Positions 10,465 through 20,173 of a DNA stretch of 64,000 nucleotides are shown here, piece after piece. The translations under genes and the position numbers were made by a program. This stretch comes from Paracoccus caeni (lineage in GTDB: Bacteria > Pseudomonadota > Alphaproteobacteria > Rhodobacterales > Rhodobacteraceae), in NCBI RefSeq assembly GCF_016629665.1, contig NZ_JAEPRQ010000001.1, positions 62,001 through 126,000 on the forward strand, in the 5' to 3' direction. The notes under the pieces were generated by a model. That model had not been told where the DNA came from. It saw nothing but the letters and a program-made list of their open reading frames with translations, and did not search any database. How positions within the stretch are numbered: the stretch's first letter is position 1; each line of letters opens with the position of its first letter.

Positions 10465-12822
10465 TCAGCGGTCCTGATCCGCCGGAAGCCTCCATGCTAT
10501 CACATAATCGCCAAGCCTTGTTCCGACCGAGCCATGCCCACCCGCAACCAGAACGACCACCTGCCGCCCCTCGCTGTCGAGATAGGTCATGGGGGTCGCC
10601 TGTCCGCCTGCAGGCAGACGCGCCTGCCACAATTGTTTGCCCGTGGTCAGGTCATAGGCGCGGATATAATCATCGACCGCCGCGGCAAGGAACGCCACGC
10701 CAGAGCCGGTGATGATCGGCCCGCCAATGCCCGGCATGCCCAGCGGCAGGCCAAGCGGCACGGGCGTCATGTCCCGCGTGGTGCCGTTCTTGTGCTTCCA
10801 GGCGATGTCGCCCGTCCGCAGATCGGCGCCCGCAACATAGCCCCATGGCGGCGACTGACACGGCACGCCCAGCGGCGACAGGAACGGCCCCATCTCGACC
10901 GCATAGGCGGCCCCTTCGTTCGAGTTCACCCCCTGCTCGCCAACATTGGTCTGCCGGTCGCCCAGCTCTTCCCGTGGGATCAGCTTCGAGGTGAAGGCCA
11001 GTTGCAGCGGCATCCCGAACATCACCTGACGGCGCGGATCGACGGCAACCCCGCCCCAGTTGAAGGCACCGAAATTCCCCGGATAGACGATGCTGCCTTC
11101 CAGCGATGGCGGCGTATATCGCCCCTCATAACGCAGTTTGCGGAAGGCGATGCGGCAGACCATCTGGTCAATCGCGGTCGCGCCCCACATCCGTTCTTCG
11201 GTCAGCGGCTCCGGCTCGAAGCTGAGTGCAGAGCTGGGCTGCGTCTCTGCGGCGAAATCCTCAGGGATGGTGCCCTGCGGTGCCGCGACCTCGGTCACGG
11301 GCAGAATCGGCTCGCCCGTCTGACGGTTCAAGACATAGACATCGCCCTGCTTGGTCGGCACGACCAGCGCGGGCACCCGGCCCTCGGGCATGTCGAGATC
11401 GATCAGTGACGGCTGCGCCGGGGTATCCATATCCCACAGATCGTGATGCACGAATTGCTGCACCCACCTTGCCTGTCCCGTCTCCAGATCAAGCGCGGTG
11501 ACCGAGGTGGCATAGGTTTCTTCATATTCGTTGCGATACATGCCCAACTGGTCGGGCGTCCGGTTCCCCATCGGCACATAGACCAGCCCAAGCGCCGGAT
11601 CGGCGCTAAGCGGCGCCCAAGAGTTCGGCGATGAGGTGGTATAGACCTGTTCGGGGTTGTTCGGATCGAAAGGCGCGGTCTCGTTCGGATTGCCGGAATC
11701 CCAGTTCCACAGCAATTGCCCGGTCCGCGCGTCATAGGCGCGGATCACCCCGGACGGCGAATTGACATCATAATTGTCATTCACCGCACCGCCTACAACA
11801 ATGGTGTTCCCGGCGATGACCGGAGGCGAGGTGGAATAATAGAAGCCCGCCTGATCGAAGGGCATGTTGTGCATCAGGTTCAGCGAGCCGTTTTCGCCGA
11901 ATTCCGGGCAAAGCTCGCCTGTCTCGGGATCAAGCGCCAGAAGATGCGCGTCCGAGGTCGGCATGAAAATCCGCGTGCCGCAGGTGTCGGTGGCGGGCGT
12001 CGCTGTGGCGGTCGCCGATATGGTCGCCAACGCATCGCCCGGCCAGTAGCTGACTCCCCGGCAGGTCTGGTGCTGGCGGTCGCTCAGCGGTTCGATGGCG
12101 GCCTTATGGACCCACCTTTCCTCGCCGGTATCGGCATTCAGCGCCACGGCCCAGTTATGCGGGGTGCAAAGATAAAGCGTGTCGCCGACCTTGATCGGTG
12201 TCGCCTGATAGGTGAATTCAACGGTGTCGCCGGGCTGCTTCACGTCGCCCGTCTGATAAGACCACGCCTGTTCAAGCTCTGCGACATTCTCGGGTGTGAT
12301 CAGATCAAGCGGCGAATAGCGTTGACCGAAATCGGTGCGGCCATAGGCGGTCCATTGATCGTTTTCGCCACGCGGTCCCATCTCGGGATCGGCATTGGCG
12401 ATTTCGTCCGGCAACTCGCCGCGGATCGAGTGGACATCGTTGGCGATACTGCCCAGCGTGCCCAGCCCAGTCACGCCGATGACCAGAAACAGCACGATCC
12501 ATGATGGCGCGAATCGCCGCGATGCGCTGTGGAGCGGCAGAAGCAAAAGCAGCCCAACGATCAGGAACATCCCCATCCGCGCCGCCAGAGGCCACCAGTC
12601 ATAGCCGACCTCTGCATAGGCCCAGACCGCCGTGCCGATCAGGAAACCGGAATAAAGCAGTCGGGCTAGGCCGCCATACCGGATCAGCAGCAAAGCCGCT
12701 AAAACCAGAATGATGCCCGAGATCAGATAGTAAGGACTGCCGCCATTCAGGATCAGGACCGTTCCGCCCCCGGCCAATACCGCCCCGATGATCGAAAGCA
12801 AAAGCGCGTTGAATATCCGCAT
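10465..12822 (-). CDS. gcd: Membrane-bound PQQ-dependent glucose dehydrogenase
   Basis: Oxidises glucose (or related aldoses and polyols) to the lactone in the periplasm and feeds electrons to ubiquinone. The 785-residue length is close to E. coli Gcd. Five hydrophobic segments fill residues 1-135. Then follows the PQQ beta-propeller, with DQWTAYGRTDFGQRYSPL at its start and repeated tryptophan-containing blade motifs (GEERWVHKA, GQLLWNWDSG, GDIAWKHKN, GKQLWQARL). The ATG at 12822 has a GGGAGATC ribosome site. The cofactor genes pqqABCDE lie 2 kb away on the other strand. A quinate or other polyol dehydrogenase of the same family is possible, but glucose is the best guess. Confidence 0.93.
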   Translation of the reverse strand: MRIFNALLLSIIGAVLAGGGTVLILNGGSPYYLISGIILVLAALLLIRYGGLARLLYSGFLIGTAVWAYAEVGYDWWPLAARMGMFLIVGLLLLLPLHSASRRFAPSWIVLFLVIGVTGLGTLGSIANDVHSIRGELPDEIANADPEMGPRGENDQWTAYGRTDFGQRYSPLDLITPENVAELEQAWSYQTGDVKQPGDTVEFTYQATPIKVGDTLYLCTPHNWAVALNADTGEERWVHKAAIEPLSDRQHQTCRGVSYWPGDALATISATATATPATDTCGTRIFMPTSDAHLLALDPETGELCPEFGENGSLNLMHNMPFDQAGFYYSTSPPVIAGNTIVVGGAVNDNYDVNSPSGVIRAYDARTGQLLWNWDSGNPNETAPFDPNNPEQVYTTSSPNSWAPLSADPALGLVYVPMGNRTPDQLGMYRNEYEETYATSVTALDLETGQARWVQQFVHHDLWDMDTPAQPSLIDLDMPEGRVPALVVPTKQGDVYVLNRQTGEPILPVTEVAAPQGTIPEDFAAETQPSSALSFEPEPLTEERMWGATAIDQMVCRIAFRKLRYEGRYTPPSLEGSIVYPGNFGAFNWGGVAVDPRRQVMFGMPLQLAFTSKLIPREELGDRQTNVGEQGVNSNEGAAYAVEMGPFLSPLGVPCQSPPWGYVAGADLRTGDIAWKHKNGTTRDMTPVPLGLPLGMPGIGGPIITGSGVAFLAAAVDDYIRAYDLTTGKQLWQARLPAGGQATPMTYLDSEGRQVVVLVAGGHGSVGTRLGDYVIAWRLPADQDR

Positions 12823-13070
12823 CGCCGATCTCCCGTGAACCCGTCGGTGTCAACCAACCCCACAGCGGATGCTGCAGCTTCCGGTTGCACCGACAAAATG
12901 ATCAATTTGCAGCATATGCAAGAGGGCAATCTTTGGGCCAGTGCAAAATGGCGGTTGGCTGCCATGCGTGAAGCGGGCAGCATCAGCGGCCACGGCTGAT
13001 CCAGTCGATTGTCACCGCTCGCCGAGGGGCGAAGCATCCCCCGGCGACGGTGTTAGCAAGGAGGGGTGGC

Positions 13071-14612
13071 TTATCCCTCGATCACCTGAACCTGCCACGG
13101 ACCCAGATCGCCGATCTGATCCTCGGAAAGGTTCGCCCGAATCCTTAGCGTTTGCTGATCATCGGCGCGGGTGAAGCTCAGCAGCGGACCATCGGCGCGG
13201 ATATCGGTCATCGTGCCGCCGCGCAGCGCCGAATGCTTGCGGCGCAGCCCGATTGCCCAGCGATAATGGTGCAACAACGACTGCGCATCAGCCTCTTGCG
13301 CGACCACGGTGCGCTGAAGATGCGTATGCGGCACCGGCAGCCATGGCTTCGCGGTCGAGAAGCCGCCATTCACGCCCATATCCCAGACCATCGGCGTCCG
13401 GCAGCCGTCGCGGCCCTTGAACTCTGGCCAGAACTCGATGCCATAGGGGTCGCGCAGATCCTCGAAGGACAATTCCGCCTCAGGCAATCCCAGCTCTTCG
13501 CCCTGATAGAGACAAACCGAGCCGCGCAGGCACAGCAACAGCGTCGCATAGGCCTTGGCTGCCTGATCCGAGAGGTTCCAGCGCGAGATATGACGCACGA
13601 CATCATGGTTCGACATCGCCCAGCACGGCCATGAATTCGGCGCAATCTCCTGCATGACGCGGAAGACTTCGGCCACGCGCTCGGCCTTCAGGTCCTCACC
13701 TGACAGGAAATCGAAGACATAGGACATCTGCACTCGGCCCGAAACGCCGGTATATTCTTCCAGCAGTTCCAACCCACGTTCGCTGTCGCCGATTTCACCC
13801 ACCACGGCAGCACCTGCGGGCAGCAGAAGGCTGCTCATCCGCTCCAGAAACGCCAGATTCTCGGGCTGCGATTTGTCGAAGCGATGGCTTTGGTGGTTGT
13901 AAGGGTTTACCGCGGGGGCGGTGTCGGACTTGCGCAGCTCGGGCGGCAGGGGCGGGTTGTCGCGCAACTGCTTGTCGTGGAAATAGAAGTTGATCGTGTC
14001 CAGACGGAAGCCGTCCACGCCTTTGTCCAGCCAGAACTGCACCACCTCAAGCAGGGCGTCCTGCACTGCGGGATTGTGGAAGTTCAGATCGGGCTGCGAC
14101 GACAGGAAGTTGTGCAGGTAGTATTGTTCGCGGCGGGCGTCCCATTGCCATGCGCTGCCGCCAAAGATCGATAGCCAGTTGTTCGGCACCGTCCCGTCAG
14201 GCTTTGGATCGGCCCAGACATACCAGTCGGCCTTGGGATTATCGCGGTTGGCGCGGCTTTCGGCGAACCACGGATGCTTGTCCGAGGTATGCGACAGCAC
14301 CAGATCGATGATGACCTTCAGCCCCTGTTCATGCGCGCTGGAGATGAGCCAGTCGAAATCGTCCATGGTCCCGAACAGCGGGTCGATCTCGCGGTAATTG
14401 CTGACATCGTAGCCGTAATCCTTCATCGGCGACGTGAAGAAGGGCGAGATCCATACCGCATCGACGCCCAGCGAGGCCACATAGGGCATCCGCTGCGCAA
14501 CACCGGCCAGATCGCCGACCCCGTCGCCGGTCGTGTCCTGAAAACTGCGCGGATAGATCTGATAGATCACGCCGCCCTTCCACCAGTCCGTCGTCTTGCC
14601 GTTCGTGCTCAT
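13071..14612 (-). CDS. Alpha-glucosidase, GH13 family
   Basis: Hydrolyses terminal alpha-linked glucose from short oligosaccharides. The 513-residue chain shows the GH13 landmarks: YQIYPRSFQDTTGDGVGD near residue 18, DLVLSHTSDKHPWF near 103, DGFRLDTIN with the nucleophile Asp, VGEIGD with the acid/base Glu, and MSNHDVVR. No signal peptide is seen, so it is cytoplasmic. The ATG at 14612 is preferred over GTG at 14621. It resembles rhizobial AglA and oligo-1,6-glucosidases; exact linkage preference cannot be read. It is divergent from pqqA and ends 250 bp before the gcd start, so it may be functionally linked by supplying glucose. Confidence 0.92.
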   Translation of the reverse strand: MSTNGKTTDWWKGGVIYQIYPRSFQDTTGDGVGDLAGVAQRMPYVASLGVDAVWISPFFTSPMKDYGYDVSNYREIDPLFGTMDDFDWLISSAHEQGLKVIIDLVLSHTSDKHPWFAESRANRDNPKADWYVWADPKPDGTVPNNWLSIFGGSAWQWDARREQYYLHNFLSSQPDLNFHNPAVQDALLEVVQFWLDKGVDGFRLDTINFYFHDKQLRDNPPLPPELRKSDTAPAVNPYNHQSHRFDKSQPENLAFLERMSSLLLPAGAAVVGEIGDSERGLELLEEYTGVSGRVQMSYVFDFLSGEDLKAERVAEVFRVMQEIAPNSWPCWAMSNHDVVRHISRWNLSDQAAKAYATLLLCLRGSVCLYQGEELGLPEAELSFEDLRDPYGIEFWPEFKGRDGCRTPMVWDMGVNGGFSTAKPWLPVPHTHLQRTVVAQEADAQSLLHHYRWAIGLRRKHSALRGGTMTDIRADGPLLSFTRADDQQTLRIRANLSEDQIGDLGPWQVQVIEG

Positions 14613-14919
14613 CTTTATCACCGTTGCCGCTAACAGGATTCTTCGTCGGATATGGGCGACTCATCTGAAACGCAATCGCTGAAATGCGGGCCAAAAGTCA
14701 AAGAAACGTGCCTGTGCGAAAGGGCGCTTGCGCAAGACCTTGCCTCTATGGCGACAATGCCAGAGACGCCGGGCCACGCGACCTCATCTGCCGTCTGCGC
14801 CGGATAACGTGATCTGCCTTTGCTGATTCTTAAGACTTTAGTCCGATTGCGATCCCGTTGTGGTTGACTAACATGGACTTGCGCTGCACGGACGGCGCCC
14901 TATCGCGAAGGAGACTTGC
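14613..14919. other. Intergenic region between alpha-glucosidase and pqqA
   Basis: This 307-bp divergent region must hold promoters for both the alpha-glucosidase gene (minus) and the pqq operon (plus). A TTGACT at about 14863 could be a -35 element for pqqA, but no convincing -10 partner was found by eye. The pqqA ribosome site AAGGAGA is at 14908-14914. No ORF, repeat or clear operator was seen. Confidence 0.5.
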
Positions 14920-15012
14920 ATGGCCTGGACCAAACCTATCCTGAAGGAAATCGCCTGCGGCATGGAAATCAACATGTACGCACCGGCCGAGGACGAGCCC
15001 GTCCTGTTCTGA
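14920..15012 (+). CDS. pqqA: PQQ precursor peptide PqqA
   Basis: A 30-residue peptide, the ribosomal substrate for PQQ synthesis. The sequence begins MAWTKPILKEIACGMEIN and includes the E-I-N-M-Y block whose Glu16 and Tyr20 are the residues cross-linked by PqqE and excised to form the cofactor. The ribosome site AAGGAGA lies 6 bases before the ATG, giving strong translation. It is the first gene of pqqABCDE, 77 bp before pqqB. It is too short for most ORF callers, but the motif and the position make it certain. Confidence 0.97.
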   Translation: MAWTKPILKEIACGMEINMYAPAEDEPVLF

Positions 15013-15089
15013 TGTTGCCTTTGGCAACCTGATCGCCCCCGTCAGAGCGATCTGACGGGGCATCCCTGACCGAGATCGCCCAAAAGACC

Positions 15090-15971
15090 ATGAAAATCAT
15101 CATGCTTGGTGCGGGGGCCGGGGGCGGTCTGCCGCAGTGGAATTGCGGCTGCGTCAATTGCAATGCCGCCCGCGACGGGCGGATTCCGTCGATGACGCAA
15201 AGCTCGGTCGCGGTCAGCGGTGACGGCGTGACCTGGGCGATCCTGAACGCCTCGCCCGATATTCGCGTGCAACTGGCGGCGACGCCTGCGCTTCATCCGA
15301 CCGGTTTGCGAGAGATGCCGATTCGGTCGGTCCTGCTGACGAATGGCGATATCGACCATGTTGCGGGCCTGCTGACTTTGCGCGAAAGCCAACGGTTCGA
15401 TCTCTATGCGACTGCGGCGATCCATGACGCGCTGGCGCAGAATCCGATGCTGGGGGCGGTGAACCCCGATCTGGTCCCGCGCCGCGAGATTTCGCTGGAT
15501 CAGCCTGTCACTATCGCGCCGGGCCTGACAGCGACGCTTTTCGCCGTTCCGGGCAAGGTGCCGCTTTATCAAGAGGGTGAAGTGGTCGAAACCGGGTTGA
15601 TCGGCGAGACGACAGTGGGGGTCGAGCTGGTCTCGGGCGGGCGCCGGGCGCTTTATATTCCCGGCTGTGCGGCCATGCCCGATTGGCTGCGCGACCGGAT
15701 CGAGGGGGCCGATCTGCTTCTGTTCGACGGCACTTTGTGGGATGATGACGAAATGCGCCGGATGGGTCTTGGCCAAAAAACCGGGCGCAGGATGGGCCAT
15801 ATGCCGGTCACTGAAACGGTGCTGGCGCTGGCTGATGCGATGATCGGGCGGCGGGTTCTGGTGCATCTGAACAACTCGAACCCTTTGACCGATCCGGCAA
15901 GCCCGGAAAGCGCCAAGGCCGAGGCGCAGGGCTGGCAAATTGGCCGCGATGGAATGGAGATTTCGCTGTGA
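15090..15971 (+). CDS. pqqB: PQQ biosynthesis protein PqqB
   Basis: A metallo-beta-lactamase-fold protein of 293 residues needed for PQQ synthesis, reported to act as an oxygenase on a tyrosine-containing intermediate. It starts MKIIMLGAGAGGGLPQWNCG with the CGCVNC cysteines, and has the NASPDIR motif and NGDIDHVAGLL in place of the usual HxHxDH zinc site, as is normal for PqqB. It overlaps pqqC by 4 bases (GTGA). The ribosome site is weak, so its expression may rely on readthrough from pqqA. Confidence 0.97.
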   Translation: MKIIMLGAGAGGGLPQWNCGCVNCNAARDGRIPSMTQSSVAVSGDGVTWAILNASPDIRVQLAATPALHPTGLREMPIRSVLLTNGDIDHVAGLLTLRESQRFDLYATAAIHDALAQNPMLGAVNPDLVPRREISLDQPVTIAPGLTATLFAVPGKVPLYQEGEVVETGLIGETTVGVELVSGGRRALYIPGCAAMPDWLRDRIEGADLLLFDGTLWDDDEMRRMGLGQKTGRRMGHMPVTETVLALADAMIGRRVLVHLNNSNPLTDPASPESAKAEAQGWQIGRDGMEISL

Positions 15972-16720
15972 AGGACGTGACCGCCCAGCCGCAATCGCGC
16001 GAGGATTTCGAGGCCCGCCTGCGAGCCATCGGCGCCGACCGCTATCACGACAAGCATCCGTTTCATGCGCGGCTGCATGGCGGCGAATGCACCCCGGACG
16101 AGGTGCGGGCATGGGTCATCAACCGCTGGATCTACCAGTCGCGCATCCCAATGAAGGACGCGGCCTTCATGTCTCGTGTCGAAGATCCCGATCTGCGCCG
16201 CCGCTGGCGCAAGCGGATCGAGGATCATGACGGCGGCGTTGACGAAGGCGGTGGCATCCGTCGCTGGCTGGCCTTGGCGCGCGCCGTCGGGCTGGACCCC
16301 GATTATGTGGCAAGCGGACAGGGCGCGATGCCCGCGACCCGTTTCGCCGTCGATGCCTATCTGCGCTTTGTCCGTGATATGCCCTTGCTGGATGCGGTTG
16401 CCGCCAGCCTGACCGAGCTTTTCGCGCCCAAGATTCACGCCCAGCGGATCGAGGGGCTGCTGGCCCATTACGATTTCGCCGACGATGTCAGTCTTGCCTA
16501 TTTCAAGAAACGCCTGACCGAGGCGCCCGAGGATGTGGCGTTCGGGCTGGATTATGTGCTGACCCATGCCGACACTCTGGAAAAACAGGATGCGGCTGCG
16601 GCGGCGCTGAGCTTTAAGACCGATGTTCTGTGGGCACAGCTTGACGCGCTGTGGAATGGCTATGTTGAAGGCAATATTCCCCCCGGCGCATGGCGTCCCG
16701 GCGAGGGGATGTTGTCATGA
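15968..16720 (+). CDS. pqqC: Pyrroloquinoline-quinone synthase PqqC
   Basis: Cofactor-free oxidase that closes the ring and performs the final eight-electron oxidation to PQQ. The 250-residue all-helical protein shows the family signatures YHDKHPFHARLHGGE, WVINRWIYQSRIPMKDA, and HYDFADDVSLAYFKKRL. Translation starts at GTG 15968, which overlaps the pqqB stop (GTGA), so the two are translationally coupled. It overlaps pqqD by 4 bases. Full length, nothing missing. Confidence 0.97.
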   Translation: MKDVTAQPQSREDFEARLRAIGADRYHDKHPFHARLHGGECTPDEVRAWVINRWIYQSRIPMKDAAFMSRVEDPDLRRRWRKRIEDHDGGVDEGGGIRRWLALARAVGLDPDYVASGQGAMPATRFAVDAYLRFVRDMPLLDAVAASLTELFAPKIHAQRIEGLLAHYDFADDVSLAYFKKRLTEAPEDVAFGLDYVLTHADTLEKQDAAAAALSFKTDVLWAQLDALWNGYVEGNIPPGAWRPGEGMLS

Positions 16721-17013
16721 CCGATGCCCTGATCCAGCCGCAGGACATTCCCTACCTGCCGCGCGGTGTCTGGCTGGCCGATGACAAGGTGCGCGGGTTG
16801 CGTGTGTTGCAGGCGCCAGAGCGGGCGATGCAGCTTGATCAGATCGGCGATGCGATCCTGTCGGAACTGGACGGCAACCGTAGCATGGGCCAGATCTGCG
16901 CCGACCTCGCCGCACGTTACAACGCCCCCGTCGAACAGATCGCAGGCGATGTTCGCGATTTCCTGACCGGGCTGGTCGCGAGGCGGATGGTTTTCCTCCG
17001 CGATCCGTCATGA
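16717..17013 (+). CDS. pqqD: PQQ peptide chaperone PqqD
   Basis: A 98-residue peptide-binding protein that presents PqqA to the radical SAM enzyme PqqE. The fold is recognisable from YLPRGVWLADDKVRG and the helical C-terminus with RYNAPVEQIAGDVRDFL. The ATG at 16717 overlaps the pqqC stop (ATGA), and its own stop overlaps the pqqE ATG, so the whole pqqBCDE block is coupled. An upstream in-frame codon at 16690 would overlap pqqC by 31 bases and is not needed. Confidence 0.95.
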   Translation: MTDALIQPQDIPYLPRGVWLADDKVRGLRVLQAPERAMQLDQIGDAILSELDGNRSMGQICADLAARYNAPVEQIAGDVRDFLTGLVARRMVFLRDPS

Positions 17014-18146
17014 AAGATCACCCTGCCCAGCCTCATGACCTAGACGGCAATCCCGTTCGCCCCGGCCTGCCCATCGCCATGTTGGCCGAGATCACGCATC
17101 GCTGTCCCTTGGCCTGTCCCTATTGCTCGAACCCGGTGGAACTGACCCGCGCGGCGGGCGAAATGCCTGCCGAGGATTGGGCGCGGGTGTTTCATGAGGC
17201 GGCAGAGCTTGGCGTGCTGCAGGTCCATATCTCGGGTGGAGAGCCGGGGGCGCGGCGGGATCTGGCGCAGATCGTCGCCTCGGCGCGGGCTGCGGGGCTT
17301 TATGTGAACCTGATCACTTCGGGGATCGGAATCACGCGCGACCGGCTTGAGGAACTGGACCGCGCGGGCGTCGATCATGTGCAACTGTCGCTGCAGGGGA
17401 TACGCGCCGATATGGCCGACCGGATCAGCGGGCATCCGGGGTCGTGGGACAAGAAGATGGGTTTCGCCGATTGGGTGACCGAAATCGGCTTTCCGCTGAC
17501 CATCAACGCCGTGGTGCATCGCCAGAACCTCGACCGTCTGCCCGACATGATCGCCTTGGCCGAACGTCTTGGCGCAAGGCGGATCGAGGTGGCGACGGTG
17601 CAGTTTCACGGCTGGGCGGACCTGAACCGCAAGGCCTTGATGCCGACCCGCGAACAGGCTGCCGAGGCGCGGCGGGTGGTGAACGAAGCCCGCATTCGTC
17701 TGCGTGGGCGGATGGTGATCGACTATGTGCCGGCGGATCACCACGCCATCCATCCCAAGGCTTGCATGGGCGGGTGGGGCTCGACCGGGCTGAACATCGC
17801 CCCTGACGGGACGGTCCTGCCTTGCCATGCCGCGCAGACGATCCCGTGGATGCGGTTCGACAATGTGCGCGAACGGTCCTTGCGGGATATCTGGCTGGGG
17901 TCGGACGCCTTCAACGCCTTTCGCGGCACCGAATGGATGCCCGAGCCGTGCCGGGGCTGTGACCGCAAGAATATCGATTTCGGCGGTTGTCGCTGTCAGG
18001 CCATGGCCTTGGCCGGGGATGCGCGGGCGACGGACCCTGTCTGCTCCCGCTCGCCGCTGAACGCTGCGCTGGTTGCGCGGGCGGAAGAGGATGCAGCGGC
18101 TGAAACCAGCGATTTCATCTACCGCCGGATGAAGAAAGGCGTTTAG
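17010..18146 (+). CDS. pqqE: PqqA peptide cyclase, radical SAM enzyme PqqE
   Basis: Forms the carbon-carbon bond between the Glu and Tyr of PqqA. The 378-residue chain has the radical SAM cluster motif CPLACPYC (Cys32, Cys36, Cys39), the HISGGEP glycine motif, and a C-terminal SPASM domain with CMGGWGSTGLNIAPDGTVLPC, CRGCDR and CRC cysteines that hold the auxiliary iron-sulfur clusters. The ATG at 17010 overlaps the pqqD stop. It is the last gene of the operon. No pqqF peptidase is in the window. Confidence 0.97.
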   Translation: MKDHPAQPHDLDGNPVRPGLPIAMLAEITHRCPLACPYCSNPVELTRAAGEMPAEDWARVFHEAAELGVLQVHISGGEPGARRDLAQIVASARAAGLYVNLITSGIGITRDRLEELDRAGVDHVQLSLQGIRADMADRISGHPGSWDKKMGFADWVTEIGFPLTINAVVHRQNLDRLPDMIALAERLGARRIEVATVQFHGWADLNRKALMPTREQAAEARRVVNEARIRLRGRMVIDYVPADHHAIHPKACMGGWGSTGLNIAPDGTVLPCHAAQTIPWMRFDNVRERSLRDIWLGSDAFNAFRGTEWMPEPCRGCDRKNIDFGGCRCQAMALAGDARATDPVCSRSPLNAALVARAEEDAAAETSDFIYRRMKKGV

Positions 18147-18328
18147 CCGGGCCATGTGATCGGTCGGGCGTCGGGTCGCTGCAGGCACCTGACCTGTCGC
18201 GCGCGGGCGAGCCATCGGCGGGAAGCCGTGCCCTTCTCGCAGATTGACGACGGCTATCATCCGGCCAGAATGCTGAACGAATCCGCGGCCCCAGGCCCGC
18301 CTATGCGCACCGAGAGGAGAGACCCACC

Positions 18329-19456
18329 ATGAGAACCCGTGCCGCCGTAGCCCTTGAAGCAGGCAAGCCGCTGGAGGTGATGGAGGTCAATCTTGAAGGC
18401 CCGAAAGCAGGCGAGGTTCTGGTCGAGATCAAGGCCACCGGCATCTGCCACACCGACGAATTCACCCGCTCGGGCGATGATCCCGAAGGGCTGTTCCCGG
18501 CGATTCTTGGTCATGAAGGCGCTGGAATCGTTGTGGAAGTTGGCCCCGGCGTCACCTCGCTGAAACCCGGCGATCATGTCATTCCGCTTTATACTCCGGA
18601 ATGCCGCGAATGCGCGTCCTGCCTGTCGGGCAAGACCAACCTTTGCACCCGGATCCGGGCGACACAAGGGCAGGGGCTGATGCCGGACGGCACCACGCGC
18701 TTTTCGATGCTGGATGGCACGCCGATCTATCACTACATGGGCTGCTCGACCTTCGCGAACCATACGGTGCTGCCGGAAATTGCGCTGGCGAAGGTTCGCG
18801 AAGACGCGCCTTTCGACAAGATTTGCTATATCGGCTGCGGGGTGACGACCGGCATCGGCGCCGTCATCAACACCGCCAAGGTCGAGATCGGTGCCAAGGC
18901 CGTGGTCTTTGGTCTGGGCGGTATCGGGCTGAACGTCATTCAGGGCCTGCGCCTTGCCGGGGCCGATATGATCATCGGCGTTGATCTGAACGACGACAAG
19001 AAACCGATGGCCGAACGCTTTGGCATGACCCATTTCGTCAATCCGAAGAATGTCGAGAACGTGGTTCAGGAAATCGTCAACCTGACCAAAACCCCGTTCG
19101 ATCAGATCGGCGGCGCCGATTACAGCTTCGACGCCACCGGCAATGTCCGCGTCATGCGCGACGCGCTGGAATGCACCCACCGCGGCTGGGGCCAGTCGAT
19201 CATCATCGGCGTCGCCCCTGCCGGCGCAGAGATCAGCACCCGTCCGTTCCAGCTTGTCACCGGCCGTATCTGGAAAGGCACCGCCTTTGGCGGCGCACGC
19301 GGACGGACCGATGTGCCGAAAATCGTGGACTGGTATATGGACGGCAAGATCGAGATCGACCCGATGATTACCCACACCATGCCGCTGGAAGACATCAACA
19401 AAGGCTTCGATCTGATGCATTCGGGTGAATCCATCCGCTCGGTCGTCCTTTACTGA
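18329..19456 (+). CDS. frmA: S-(hydroxymethyl)glutathione dehydrogenase (class III ADH)
   Basis: Oxidises the glutathione adduct of formaldehyde with NAD to S-formylglutathione. The 375-residue zinc protein has catalytic ligands Cys40 (GICHTDEF) and His62 (GHEGAG) and the four structural cysteines at 92, 95, 98 and 106. The Rossmann loop VFGLGGIGL is intact. The ribosome site GAGAGGAG precedes the ATG at 18329. The gene encoding S-formylglutathione hydrolase lies 1.2 kb downstream in the same direction, completing the pathway. In Paracoccus and Rhodobacter the equivalent genes are called flhA or adhI. Confidence 0.96.
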   Translation: MRTRAAVALEAGKPLEVMEVNLEGPKAGEVLVEIKATGICHTDEFTRSGDDPEGLFPAILGHEGAGIVVEVGPGVTSLKPGDHVIPLYTPECRECASCLSGKTNLCTRIRATQGQGLMPDGTTRFSMLDGTPIYHYMGCSTFANHTVLPEIALAKVREDAPFDKICYIGCGVTTGIGAVINTAKVEIGAKAVVFGLGGIGLNVIQGLRLAGADMIIGVDLNDDKKPMAERFGMTHFVNPKNVENVVQEIVNLTKTPFDQIGGADYSFDATGNVRVMRDALECTHRGWGQSIIIGVAPAGAEISTRPFQLVTGRIWKGTAFGGARGRTDVPKIVDWYMDGKIEIDPMITHTMPLEDINKGFDLMHSGESIRSVVLY

Positions 19457-19534
19457 TCCTTCACGGCTGCTTAGGTAAAAGAACGGCGGGGCCGCGCGTC
19501 CCGCCGTCGCCATGAGAAATGAAGGAGCAGGCCG

Positions 19535-20173
19535 ATGCGTCACCAATGGCTGGACGATGACGACGACGATGAGGATGACGACGATCGCCCGCAAAAAGGC
19601 GATAAGGAAGAAGGTCTGGGCCTGCCGGAAGGCGACAAGATCGGAAAGCTCTATTTCAAGTCGCGGACCGTCATCGTCGCTGGCGCGATCAACGACAAGC
19701 TGGCTCAGCGGACCGTGGCCCATTTGCTGGCACTGGCCGAAGACAGCGATGATCCGATCAATATGCTGATCAGCTCGCCCGGCGGGCATGTTGAATCCGG
19801 CGATATGATCCATGACGTGATCAAGTTCATCCGCCCGACGGTGCGCACCATCGGCTCTGGCTGGGTGGCAAGCGCGGGCGCGCTGATCTTTGTCGGCGCG
19901 GAAAAGGAAAACCGCTACTGCCTGCCCAACACCCGCTTTCTGATCCACCAGCCCTCGGGTGGGATCGGCGGCACGTCCTCGGACATGATGATTCAGGCCG
20001 AACAGGTGCGCCAGATGCGCGACCGTCTGAACCAGATTTTCGCGGATGCGACGGGCCAGAAGATCGAAAAGATCGAGGCGGATACGCAGCGCGATTTCTG
20101 GCTGAACACGCAAGAGGCGCTGGATTACGGACTGCTGGGCAAGGTGATCCGTTCGGTTGACGAGCTGAAGTGA
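19535..20173 (+). CDS. ClpP-like serine protease with acidic N-terminus
   Basis: A 212-residue member of the ClpP/crotonase protease family. The catalytic triad appears intact: Ser113 in GWVASAGAL, His138 in FLIHQP and Asp187 in TQRDFWLN. Residues 1-27 are unlike housekeeping ClpP: MRHQWLDDDDDDEDDDD, a run of acidic residues in place of the axial-loop sequence that contacts ClpX or ClpA. It is therefore probably a second, specialised proteolytic subunit that may not pair with Clp ATPases in the normal way. The position between the formaldehyde dehydrogenase and the fghA gene is notable. Its stop overlaps the start of the next gene by one base. Confidence 0.88.
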   Translation: MRHQWLDDDDDDEDDDDRPQKGDKEEGLGLPEGDKIGKLYFKSRTVIVAGAINDKLAQRTVAHLLALAEDSDDPINMLISSPGGHVESGDMIHDVIKFIRPTVRTIGSGWVASAGALIFVGAEKENRYCLPNTRFLIHQPSGGIGGTSSDMMIQAEQVRQMRDRLNQIFADATGQKIEKIEADTQRDFWLNTQEALDYGLLGKVIRSVDELK

